From Betaproteobacteria bacterium (GTDB lineage: Bacteria > Pseudomonadota > Gammaproteobacteria > Burkholderiales > Burkholderiaceae_C): a DNA stretch of 13,193 bases. How positions within the stretch are numbered: the stretch's first letter is position 1; each line of letters starts with the position of its first letter. Shown here piece after piece: positions 1 through 6,292 of the stretch. A program made the translations under genes and the position numbers. The notes beneath the pieces were generated by a model, which saw only the letters and a program-made list of their open reading frames with translations, had not been told where the DNA came from and made no database searches. The stretch spans positions 1 through 13,193 of the forward strand of contig JANXLW010000077.1 in NCBI GenBank assembly GCA_025354965.1, written 5' to 3'.

Positions 1-1297
1 TGTTGCGGTAGTTGATCCTCAGGATGGTGGTGCGGCCCTGCGCCTGAATGCCCACGCTCTTGAAGCTGAACGGCTTGCTGCCGTCACGTGAGGTTCGGCG
101 TTCGTAAATGCTTTGCGCGTCGTCGTACAGCACCAGCAGGCTGTTGGTGGCCGGGTCCACCATCTGCGTGACCAGCTTGAGCCACTCGGGCGCGAAGTCG
201 TGGCCTTCGTCAATCAGCACGGCCTGGTATTGCCCGCTGGGGATTTGCTTGCGGTCCACGGCGGTGATAACGCGGTGCACCATGTCGTCCATCTTGGCGG
301 ACACAGAAAGGCGGCTATCCGGCAGCGTCTGCCCAAAGGCCACCAATTGGTCGCGGCACCATTTGTGGAAATGCCGCACATGCACCTTGCTACTCAGGCC
401 CTTGGCTTCCATCACGCTGTGCAGCTTGACGCCCAGCGGCTCGTTAAAGCAAAGGATGAGGATGGGTTTGCTGGTGGCGGTACTGGCCTGCGCCAGGTAC
501 TCTGCGCGGTAGCCCAGGATCATGGTCTTGCCCGAGCCCGCCACGCCGTGAATCACGCGGTGGCCATCGCCCAGGCTTCGGGCCAGTTGCTCCTGCTGGA
601 TGTCCATCACGCGCATGATGCTGGGCATTTCGGCGTCGGCATCCGCGTCGTCAAACAGCGCAGTCTGTGTTGGCACCCGCACCTGCGGGAACATGATCCA
701 GCGCACGCGGTCCAGTTGCGGCAGGCTCATGACGCCGCGCATCATGTACGGGAACATGTCCCACAGCCGGCTTTGCAGTTCTTCGGCGCCCACGCTCTCC
801 AGCATTTCATCCTGGCACAGCACGCGGTGCGGTTCGATGGCATGTTGCAGTTCTGCGGTTTCAAACTGCTTGCGCGTGATGTTGGTCAACACCACGCCAT
901 AGCTCCAGGGGAATGCCAGCTTGCCCGCGTGTGTGCCATCGGGCTGCACCAGTTGCGGATCGCGCTCCAGGGCGTTGACCACCTGGTGCGCGTATTGGCG
1001 GGCTTGCTCCAGTGGGTTGATGACGCTTTTGGGGACACCGTCGGGGATGATTTCCCAGGTCTGCTTGTCGGCTTGCTGAATGGTGGAGAGCTTCCAGTCT
1101 TTCACCTCCAGCACCAGAATGCCCCTGCGCGGGTGCATCACACAAAAGTCGGGGTGGGCGTTCTTGGGCCCCATGGGCACGTCGTACCAGAGCAGGTAGT
1201 CGGCGTCGAGCTTTTGTTCCAGCCGTTCGGCCAAGCGGCGCTCGCCGCCTGTCATCCGCGAAACGCAGGCGCCAAGCGCCGGTATGAGGGTTGCCAT
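1..1297 (-). CDS. NERD-domain nuclease / superfamily 1 (UvrD-Rep type) helicase, C-terminus beyond window
   Basis: The first 432 residues of a larger protein are visible; the frame stays open to the left edge, so the 3' end is missing. An N-terminal NERD (nuclease-related) domain covers about residues 17-130. Its D50 and E64-V-K66 form a PD-(D/E)XK-like site, followed by the family-typical NPLEQARQY at 94-102. A superfamily 1 helicase core follows: Walker A GVAGSGKT (251-258), Walker B VLIDEGHDF (360-368), motif III DDAQSIY (392-398), and an NYR of motif IV at 429-431. The start at 1297 is chosen because a purine-rich AGGGGCGGG lies just upstream and the NERD fold begins soon after; M15 is an alternative. 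Related proteins act on DNA ends or branched DNA in repair or phage defence, but the role here is unknown. The neighbouring gene is divergent across 270 bp. Domain assignment is firm; function is inference. Confidence 0.9.
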   Translation of the reverse strand, partial: MATLIPALGACVSRMTGGERRLAERLEQKLDADYLLWYDVPMGPKNAHPDFCVMHPRRGILVLEVKDWKLSTIQQADKQTWEIIPDGVPKSVINPLEQARQYAHQVVNALERDPQLVQPDGTHAGKLAFPWSYGVVLTNITRKQFETAELQHAIEPHRVLCQDEMLESVGAEELQSRLWDMFPYMMRGVMSLPQLDRVRWIMFPQVRVPTQTALFDDADADAEMPSIMRVMDIQQEQLARSLGDGHRVIHGVAGSGKTMILGYRAEYLAQASTATSKPILILCFNEPLGVKLHSVMEAKGLSSKVHVRHFHKWCRDQLVAFGQTLPDSRLSVSAKMDDMVHRVITAVDRKQIPSGQYQAVLIDEGHDFAPEWLKLVTQMVDPATNSLLVLYDDAQSIYERRTSRDGSKPFSFKSVGIQAQGRTTILRINYRN

Positions 1298-1423
1298 TGT
1301 TGTTATCCCGCCCCTGAGATTGTTCGCGTGCCATTATGCGCCTGTTGCGCAGTGTCGGCTCTCGAATTCAGCCTGTTTGTTGCATTGGAACGACTTGCAG
1401 GCACCGCTGCTACTGCGTAGACA

Positions 1424-1440
1424 GCTATAATTTTGATAGC
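1424..1440 (-). repeat. 17-bp palindromic repeat, copy 1 (intergenic)
   Basis: On the minus strand the sequence reads GCTATCAAAATTATAGC: 5-bp arms GCTAT/ATAGC around a 7-base loop. Two further copies with the same arms, same loop length and the same CA after GCTAT lie at 4348-4364 and 5130-5146. From memory, near-identical palindromes are scattered through Comamonadaceae genomes; this was not checked. It lies between the divergent helicase and ATPase genes, with no T-run, so a terminator role is not supported. Confidence 0.7.
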
Positions 1441-1460
1441 GTCGCAAACGCCGCCAACGA

Positions 1461-1528
1461 ACACGTGATGCGGGGAAAGTCCTGGATTCGGACCAGATCA
1501 CGTGTCATCAATGAAAGTGCTATGACAC
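1461..1528. promoter_or_regulatory. Two overlapping inverted repeats upstream of the DUF4143 ATPase
   Basis: ACACGTGAT (1461-1469) and ATCACGTGT (1497-1505) are a perfect 9-bp inverted repeat; each arm contains the palindrome CACGTG. Between them, GTCC/GGAC (1479-1482, 1490-1493) could form a smaller stem. The right arm also overlaps GTGTCAT (1502-1508), which is the exact reverse complement of ATGACAC (1522-1528). The two hairpins share bases 1502-1505 and so could not both form fully in RNA. The region could be a protein-binding site (two CACGTG elements 37 bp apart), an RNA switch-like leader, or the decayed end of a mobile element. The function is unknown; only the symmetry is directly seen. 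Confidence 0.45.
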
Positions 1529-1535
1529 ATAAACA

Positions 1536-1570
1536 TTGCAATATTAATATTTAAAGTTAAAATTACTATG
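1536..1570 (+). promoter_or_regulatory. AT-rich start region of the ATPase gene, possible promoter with no ribosome site
   Basis: The 35 bases before the ATPase start are far more AT-rich than the rest of the window and include the perfect palindrome AATATTAATATT (1540-1551). No Shine-Dalgarno-like purine run precedes the tandem ATG-ATG at 1568-1573. A weak sigma-70 pair TTGCAA (1536-1541) and TAAAAT (1558-1563) with a 16-bp spacer would start transcription at or next to the ATGs, which would give a leaderless message. This is a weak inference. Confidence 0.25.
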
Positions 1571-2743
1571 ATGATTCCGCGCCAAGCTGAAACTGCTGTC
1601 CGCCAAAAACTGCTCCAAAGCCCCGTAGTCGTGCTGCTGGGGCCGCGCCAGGTGGGCAAAACCACGCTGGCCCGCAAAATAGCCAGCGACTGGCCAGAGG
1701 GCGCGGTTTACCTCGATCTTGAACGCCCGGCAGACCGACTGCGGCTTGACGATGCAGACACTTACCTGCGCGCCCAGCAGGGAAAACTGGTGATCCTGGA
1801 TGAGATTCATCGCGCCCCCGGCATGTTTGAAGTCTTGCGCGGCATCATCGACGACCAGCGCCAGGCCGGGCAGCGCAGTGGGCAGTTTCTGCTGTTGGGC
1901 TCGGCCGCACTGGATTTGATGCGCCAGTCGAGCGAGACACTGGCCGGGCGCGTGGCGTATCTGGACATTGCCCCGCTCAACATTGGCGAAGTCGGGCCGG
2001 CAGGCATTGCGGACAACACGCTTTGGCTACGCGGCGGCTTTCCCGACAGTCTGCTTGCGCCCAACGACGCACAAAGTCTGGACTGGCGGCGTGATTTCAT
2101 CCGCAGCTATGTGGAACGCGATGTGCCCATGTTTGCCCCACGCTTACCCGCAGAGACCATTGGCCGCTTGTGGACCATGCTGGCCCACAGCCAGGGCAGT
2201 GTGCTCAACCAATCGCGGATTGCCAGTGCGCTGGGCGTGGCCAATCCAACGATTGACCGCTACATTGACTTGTTGGTGGATCTGCAACTGGTGCGCCGCT
2301 TGCGCCCCTGGAGTGGCAACACCGGTAAACGACTCGTCAAATCGCCCAAAGTCTATGTGCGTGACAGCGGCATCCTGCACGCTCTGCTAGAGCTGGAAAA
2401 CCTGAACGACCTGCTGGGTCATCCGGTCTGCGGCCTGAGCTTTGAAGGCCACTGCATCGAGAACCTGATTCAGGCGGTGGGCAACCGCCGGGTGCCGTAT
2501 TTCTACCGCACCCAGGTCGGCGCTGAAATCGATCTGTTGCTGGAGAAAGGCGGGCGGCCCGAGATCGCCATCGAGGTCAAGCGCTCGATGGCGCCCAGCC
2601 CGGGAAAAGGTTTTGCTCTGGCCTGTGATGACATGCAGATTGAGCAACGTTACGTGGTGTACCCGGGGACTGAACGCATCCCCATGCGCCATGGTGCCCA
2701 GGTCATCGGTTTGCAAGAGCTGGCAACATTGCTGCTGCAATAG
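1568..2743 (+). CDS. AAA_14 / DUF4143 family ATP-binding protein
   Basis: This 391-residue protein is full length for the family. An N-terminal P-loop ATPase (AAA_14) has Walker A GPRQVGKT at 25-32 and Walker B LVILDE at 74-79, followed by a GSAAL sensor-like segment near 120. The second half is a DUF4143 domain: a winged-helix-like part with NPTIDRYIDLL near 235-245, then a C-terminal PD-(D/E)XK-like fold with D322 and E336-V-K338. Such proteins are widespread, often patchy and horizontally moved; their biochemical role is largely unsettled. Start: two ATGs in tandem (1568 and 1571) with no visible ribosome-binding site, so either is possible. The gene is preceded by unusual inverted repeats and ends only 3 bp from the stop of the convergent DMT gene. 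Family assignment is strong; function unknown. Confidence 0.9.
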   Translation: MMIPRQAETAVRQKLLQSPVVVLLGPRQVGKTTLARKIASDWPEGAVYLDLERPADRLRLDDADTYLRAQQGKLVILDEIHRAPGMFEVLRGIIDDQRQAGQRSGQFLLLGSAALDLMRQSSETLAGRVAYLDIAPLNIGEVGPAGIADNTLWLRGGFPDSLLAPNDAQSLDWRRDFIRSYVERDVPMFAPRLPAETIGRLWTMLAHSQGSVLNQSRIASALGVANPTIDRYIDLLVDLQLVRRLRPWSGNTGKRLVKSPKVYVRDSGILHALLELENLNDLLGHPVCGLSFEGHCIENLIQAVGNRRVPYFYRTQVGAEIDLLLEKGGRPEIAIEVKRSMAPSPGKGFALACDDMQIEQRYVVYPGTERIPMRHGAQVIGLQELATLLLQ

Positions 2744-2746
2744 GCA

Positions 2747-3403
2747 TTAAAACGGCTTGCCCGGCTGCTTCTCAAGGATCACCAGTGCAATGCCGCCCAG
2801 AATCGCCACTGACGCCAACACCGCGCGCACACTGATCGACTCGCCCAACACGACGATGCCGCCCAGCGCGGCAATCACCGGCACACCGAGCTGCACGGTC
2901 GCGGCGTGCGTGGCCTTCATGGCGGGCAAGACGCGGTACCAAATGGCATAACCGATGCCGGAGGCCAGCACGCCCGACAAGACGGCATACGCCATGCCGG
3001 CACGGTCCAGCGAAACATGGTTCAACATCAGCAGGCTCAAGGCGACCGCGATCGGGACGCTGCGCACAAAGTTGCCCGCCGTCACCAAGGTGGGATCACC
3101 CGAGCCTTTGCCGCGCAATGAATAGATGCCCCACGCAGCGCCGGCGCCCAGCATCAGCAGGGCGCTGCCTAGCGGTGGGGCCGCGAGGCCCGGCAGCAGC
3201 AGCGCACCGGTGGCCGCCGAAAGACGGACGTAGGCAAAAGAAAACCCCGCCGCATAAACAAACAAGGCCAATGCCGATGGCCAATTGCCACTACCGGCAG
3301 AGGGTCGGCGATTCAATCGCACCAGCAGACCCAGCATCAGGGCGCCGGAAAGCAAGCGAAGGGTAGTGAAGCTGGCGGCATCGATGCCGGTCTTTAGGGT
3401 CAT
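2747..3403 (-). CDS. Truncated EamA/DMT family transporter, probably non-functional
   Basis: The 218-residue reading frame is clearly a drug/metabolite-type permease: GIDAASFTTLRLLSGALML at 6-24, the ATGALLL segment ending at 70, and a second EamA half with VTAGNFVR and LGVPVIAALGGIVVLGE. Family members are about 290-300 residues with ten membrane segments. Here the first segment is absent: the frame starts just where segment 2 begins, and a TAG lies eight codons upstream. At residues 70/71 the ATGALLL of segment 4 runs directly into PGLAAPP, which in relatives lies about 50 residues later, after another LLLPG. The DNA at this junction (about 3190-3196) is a CTG repeat on the coding strand. 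Two lesions together account for the missing 75-80 residues. A weak AAGGA (3416-3420) precedes the start. It may be expressed but is unlikely to transport. Family lengths are from memory, so pseudogene status is inference. Confidence 0.75.
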   Translation of the reverse strand: MTLKTGIDAASFTTLRLLSGALMLGLLVRLNRRPSAGSGNWPSALALFVYAAGFSFAYVRLSAATGALLLPGLAAPPLGSALLMLGAGAAWGIYSLRGKGSGDPTLVTAGNFVRSVPIAVALSLLMLNHVSLDRAGMAYAVLSGVLASGIGYAIWYRVLPAMKATHAATVQLGVPVIAALGGIVVLGESISVRAVLASVAILGGIALVILEKQPGKPF

Positions 3404-3481
3404 CGACGCGTGCTGTCCTTGCCACTAGACTCTGAACTGTGCCCCACCCATCAGAATCCATCACATGAGCACGCCGAAAGC

Positions 3482-4363
3482 ATGAATGCTGGTGTGTTTT
3501 ACGCCGCGCTGGCTTACACGGCCTGGGGCTGGCTACCGGTCTTTTTCAAGCAACTCAATCAGGTCAATGCGCTGGAGGTCGTGCTGCACCGCATGGTGTG
3601 GTCGCTGATTTTCTTGATGTGCGTGCTGGCCGTGCTCAAGCGCTGGGCCTGGCTGCGCGGCGTCGCCCGCGAGCCGCGGGTTCTGCTGGCTTTTGGGTTG
3701 TCAGCCCTGCTCTTGTCCGTCAATTGGTCGGTCTACGTGTGGGCGGTGCAAAACGCCCATGTGCTCGATGCCAGTCTGGGTTACTTCATCCTGCCGCTGG
3801 TCAATGTGGCTATCGGGTTTGCCTTTTTGAACGAGCGTCCGCGCCGTGGTCAGTGGCTGGCGGTGGCGGTGGCCGCCGCCGGAGTGCTGTGGCTGACGGT
3901 GCAGGCGGGACGGTTGCCCTGGGTCGCTTTGGTGCTGGCGATCAGCTTTGGCATCTACGGGCTGCTGCGCAAGCTGGCCAAGCTGGGTGCGCTGGAAGGC
4001 CTGACGCTGGAGACCCTGCTGCTATCACCTTTTGCCATTGGGCTGCTGGCATGGTGGGCCTGGCACGGGCAAGGCGCCCTGGTGCAAGGTGACCGGGCCA
4101 CCTTGGGCTGGCTGTTGCTGGCCGGGCCGCTGACCGCCATCCCCTTGCTGCTGTTTGCCGCCGGTGCACGCCGCATACCAATGGCAACCCTGGGCATCCT
4201 GCAATACATCTCGCCCAGCCTTCAACTGCTGCTGGGCGTGTGGCTGTATGGCGAAGCGTTTGAGCCAGCGCGCGCCATCGGCTTTTATCTGATCTGGACT
4301 GCTTTGCTGCTGTACAGCGCAGAAAGCTTGCTGAATGGGCGCAAGCAGCTATCAGGCAAATAG
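3482..4363 (+). CDS. rarD: EamA family transporter RarD
   Basis: This 293-residue inner-membrane permease of the DMT superfamily is predicted to have ten membrane segments in two EamA repeats. RarD signatures are visible: YTAWGWLPVFFK near the N-terminus, NWSVYVWAVQNAHVLDASLG around residue 80, and LQYISPSLQLLLGVW near 240. E. coli RarD is about 296 residues, so this is full length. An in-frame ATG 72 bases upstream (3410) would add 24 hydrophilic residues unlike the family, so the ATG at 3482 is preferred, although its ribosome-binding site (GAAAG) is weak. RarD was named for a chloramphenicol-sensitivity phenotype; its physiological substrate is not established. It is divergent from the damaged DMT gene and convergent with the carboxylase operon. 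The TAG stop lies inside a 17-bp palindromic repeat, which therefore sets the final residues. Confidence 0.92.
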   Translation: MNAGVFYAALAYTAWGWLPVFFKQLNQVNALEVVLHRMVWSLIFLMCVLAVLKRWAWLRGVAREPRVLLAFGLSALLLSVNWSVYVWAVQNAHVLDASLGYFILPLVNVAIGFAFLNERPRRGQWLAVAVAAAGVLWLTVQAGRLPWVALVLAISFGIYGLLRKLAKLGALEGLTLETLLLSPFAIGLLAWWAWHGQGALVQGDRATLGWLLLAGPLTAIPLLLFAAGARRIPMATLGILQYISPSLQLLLGVWLYGEAFEPARAIGFYLIWTALLLYSAESLLNGRKQLSGK

Positions 4364-4364
4364 C
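4348..4364 (+). repeat. 17-bp palindromic repeat, copy 2 (over rarD stop)
   Basis: GCTATCAGGCAAATAGC has 5-bp arms around a 7-base loop, as in the copies at 1424 and 5130. It spans the last codons and the TAG stop (4361-4363) of rarD, so it encodes the end of the protein. In RNA it could form a small hairpin at the end of the message, but no T-run follows. Confidence 0.65.
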
Positions 4365-4403
4365 AATTCAGCCTGACCGCCAGCAAACAACTCAATCACA
4401 TCA

Positions 4404-4418
4404 GCGGCTACCAGCCGC
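4404..4418. terminator. Possible bidirectional hairpin between convergent rarD and carboxylase operon
   Basis: GCGGCT-ACC-AGCCGC is a perfect 6-bp GC-rich stem with a 3-base loop, placed 40 bp after the rarD stop and 38 bp after the stop of the convergent carboxyltransferase gene. No uridine run follows immediately on either strand; on the minus strand the downstream bases are moderately T-rich. Position favours a terminator, sequence only partly so. Confidence 0.3.
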
Positions 4419-4456
4419 GAACCCGGCATTCGCCTACAGATCAAACGATCCTGCCC

Positions 4457-6289
4457 CTACCAGGCGTCTATCGCCAGCCCCTGCGCCTGTGGCAATTCGC
4501 GCTGCGTCTGCAGACCGCGCACCAGCCAGGCGCGGGTGTGCGCGGGGTCGATCACGGCGTCTATTTCCAGCGTGGTGGCCATGTGGATGGCGCTGCCTTT
4601 TTCGTACTGCTGGGCCACCAGTTGGTCGTATAGTGTCGTGCGTTGCGGACCTTGCGGCAGCGCTTGCAGCTCTTTGCGGTAGCCCAGGCGCACCGCACCT
4701 TCGAGGCCCATGGCACCAAACTCGGCCGAAGGCCAGGCCACGGTAAACAGGGGCGAATGAAAGCCACCCGCCGTCATGGCCATGGCGCCCAGACCGTAGC
4801 CTTTGCGCAGCACCACGCTCAAGTACGGCACGCGCAAATGCGCCGCCGCCAGGAACATCCGACTGACATGGCGCACCTGCGCCTGGGTCTCGATCTCGGG
4901 CCCGACCATGAAGCCGGGTGTATCCACCAGACTGATCAAGGGCAGGCCATGGGCATTGCACAACTGCATGAAGCGTGCCGCCTTGTCGGCCGCATTGGCG
5001 TCAATGGCACCGCCCAAGTGCAGCGGGTTGTTTGCCAGAACACCGACGGGACGACCCTCGATGCGCGCCAGTGCGGTGTGAATGCCTTTGCCAAAACCGC
5101 TGCGCAGTTCCAGCACACTGCCCTGATCGGCTATGCCGTTGATAGCGGCGCGCGTGTCGTAGACGCGCAAACGGTTTTCCGGCACCACGTCGCGCAAGGC
5201 CAGGGCCTCCGGTGCCTGCCAGTCCTTGACTGGACCCTGGAAGAACGACAGGTAGTGCCGCGCTGCCGCCACCGCCTCAGTCTCGTCGGCCACCAGAATA
5301 TCGATCACACCGTTGCCGTGTTGGACGTTGCTGGGGCCGATCTGCTCCGGCTTGAAGACGCCCAGGCCGCCGCCCTCCACCATGGCCGGGCCACCCATGC
5401 CGATATTGCTGGCTTGCGTGGCAATGATGACATCGCAACAGCCCAGCAGCGCCGCGTTGCCGGCAAAGCAGCGGCCCGCCACAATGCCCAGCACCGGCAC
5501 CTGGCCATTGAGACGCGCAAAGCTGGCAAAGGTGGCCACATGCAAGCCGGCCACGATCGGCATGTCGACGTCACCGGGGCGGCCGCCACCACCTTCGGCA
5601 AACAGCACCACCGGCAATTTTTGTTGCAAGGCAATGCCTAACATGCGATCGGTTTTCTGGTGGTTGCGCATGCCTTGCGTGCCGGCCAGCACGCTAGCGT
5701 CGTAAGCCATGACGACGGCGCGACTCTGCTCTTCTCCGAACAAGGTCTGGTTGATGCTGCCGATGCCGGTCACCATGCCGTCGGCCGGCGTGTTCTTGAT
5801 CAGGTCTTCTTCGGAGCGGCGGCGGCGCTGCGCTGCCACCGCCAGCGCACCATATTCCATGAAGGAGTCGGCGTCGCACAAGTCGGCGATGTTCTCTCTC
5901 GCGGTGCGCTGACCTAACGCGTGGCGTTTGGCTACCGCCTCGGCGCGGTTCGCGTCCAGCGTGGGCGCATGGCGCTCCAGCACGCGTTGCAGGTCGGCAC
6001 GCCAGGTCGACTTGGTGGGCTGCGGCGCAGCATGAGGAATCACCGGGGCTGACGTTTGCTGTCGGATTGGCGCAAGCAACTCGAGGCTTGAAAGCACATC
6101 GCCTTCAGCCACCAGCGCACCATCTTCATAAAACAGCTCAGTCACCAGGCCATCATGTTCGGCACGAACTTCATGCTCCATCTTCATGGCTTCCAGAATG
6201 ACCAGCAGGTCACCCGCGTTGACGCTGTCGCCAGCTTGTACATGCCACCGGACAATCTGCGCTTGCAAGGGGGAACGAATGTCAGTCAT
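4457..6289 (-). CDS. Biotin carboxyl carrier / acyl-CoA carboxyltransferase fusion protein
   Basis: The protein has 610 residues. Residues 1-72 are a biotinyl domain with EAMKMEHE; K36 is the predicted biotinylated lysine. A Pro/Ala-rich linker (about 73-93) leads to a crotonase-fold carboxyltransferase of the acetyl/propionyl-CoA carboxylase beta type. Its N-half contains GNAALLGCCDVIIA and GMGGPAM (297-303); its C-half contains VDTPGF and KGYGLGAM (496-503), the glycine-rich loops that hold the acyl-CoA and carboxybiotin carbonyls in this family. It would transfer a carboxyl group from biotin to an acyl-CoA. In most such enzymes the carrier is fused to biotin carboxylase, not to the transferase. 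No biotin carboxylase lies nearby, so it must be supplied in trans, or the enzyme works in another direction such as decarboxylation. The start is 3 bp after the synthetase stop, so the two are translationally linked. The acyl substrate is not evident. Confidence 0.9.
   Translation of the reverse strand: MTDIRSPLQAQIVRWHVQAGDSVNAGDLLVILEAMKMEHEVRAEHDGLVTELFYEDGALVAEGDVLSSLELLAPIRQQTSAPVIPHAAPQPTKSTWRADLQRVLERHAPTLDANRAEAVAKRHALGQRTARENIADLCDADSFMEYGALAVAAQRRRRSEEDLIKNTPADGMVTGIGSINQTLFGEEQSRAVVMAYDASVLAGTQGMRNHQKTDRMLGIALQQKLPVVLFAEGGGGRPGDVDMPIVAGLHVATFASFARLNGQVPVLGIVAGRCFAGNAALLGCCDVIIATQASNIGMGGPAMVEGGGLGVFKPEQIGPSNVQHGNGVIDILVADETEAVAAARHYLSFFQGPVKDWQAPEALALRDVVPENRLRVYDTRAAINGIADQGSVLELRSGFGKGIHTALARIEGRPVGVLANNPLHLGGAIDANAADKAARFMQLCNAHGLPLISLVDTPGFMVGPEIETQAQVRHVSRMFLAAAHLRVPYLSVVLRKGYGLGAMAMTAGGFHSPLFTVAWPSAEFGAMGLEGAVRLGYRKELQALPQGPQRTTLYDQLVAQQYEKGSAIHMATTLEIDAVIDPAHTRAWLVRGLQTQRELPQAQGLAIDAW
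5130..5146 (-). repeat. 17-bp palindromic repeat, copy 3 (inside the carboxyltransferase gene)
   Basis: On the minus strand this reads GCTATCAACGGCATAGC: the same GCTAT/ATAGC arms, the same 7-base loop and the same CA after the left arm as the copies at 1424 and 4348. It codes for part of AINGIA in the carboxyltransferase. It may be a chance match under coding constraint, because only arms and CA are shared. Confidence 0.4.
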
Positions 6290-6292
6290 GGA

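Noticed and set aside
861..1334. Minus-strand open frame of 157 codons starting at 1334
   Set aside because: It is another frame of the same strand as the helicase. Its Arg/Pro/Ala-rich translation has no recognisable motif, while the frame from 1297 gives clear NERD and helicase motifs.
113..1420. Long open frame of 435 codons on the plus strand
   Set aside because: It lies opposite the NERD-helicase gene and its translation is rich in His, Gln, Val and Arg with no domain pattern, as expected for an antisense shadow in high-G+C DNA.
3465..3485. Six-codon leader peptide (MSTPKA) whose TGA overlaps the rarD ATG
   Set aside because: The ATGA overlap is suggestive of coupling, but there is no ribosome site before it and so short a frame is expected by chance.
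1365..4375. Identical 11-mer AATTCAGCCTG at 1365-1375 and 4365-4375, both near a GCTAT palindrome
   Set aside because: Shared 11-mers are expected several times by chance in a 13-kb window, and the spacing to the palindrome differs (directly adjacent against about 50 bp).
4440..4451. GATCAAACGATC between convergent genes
   Set aside because: Two GATC sites four bases apart have no supporting context such as an origin or further clustered sites.
4643..5641. Open frame of 332 codons on the plus strand
   Set aside because: It is antisense to the carboxyltransferase gene, with biased composition and no family features.
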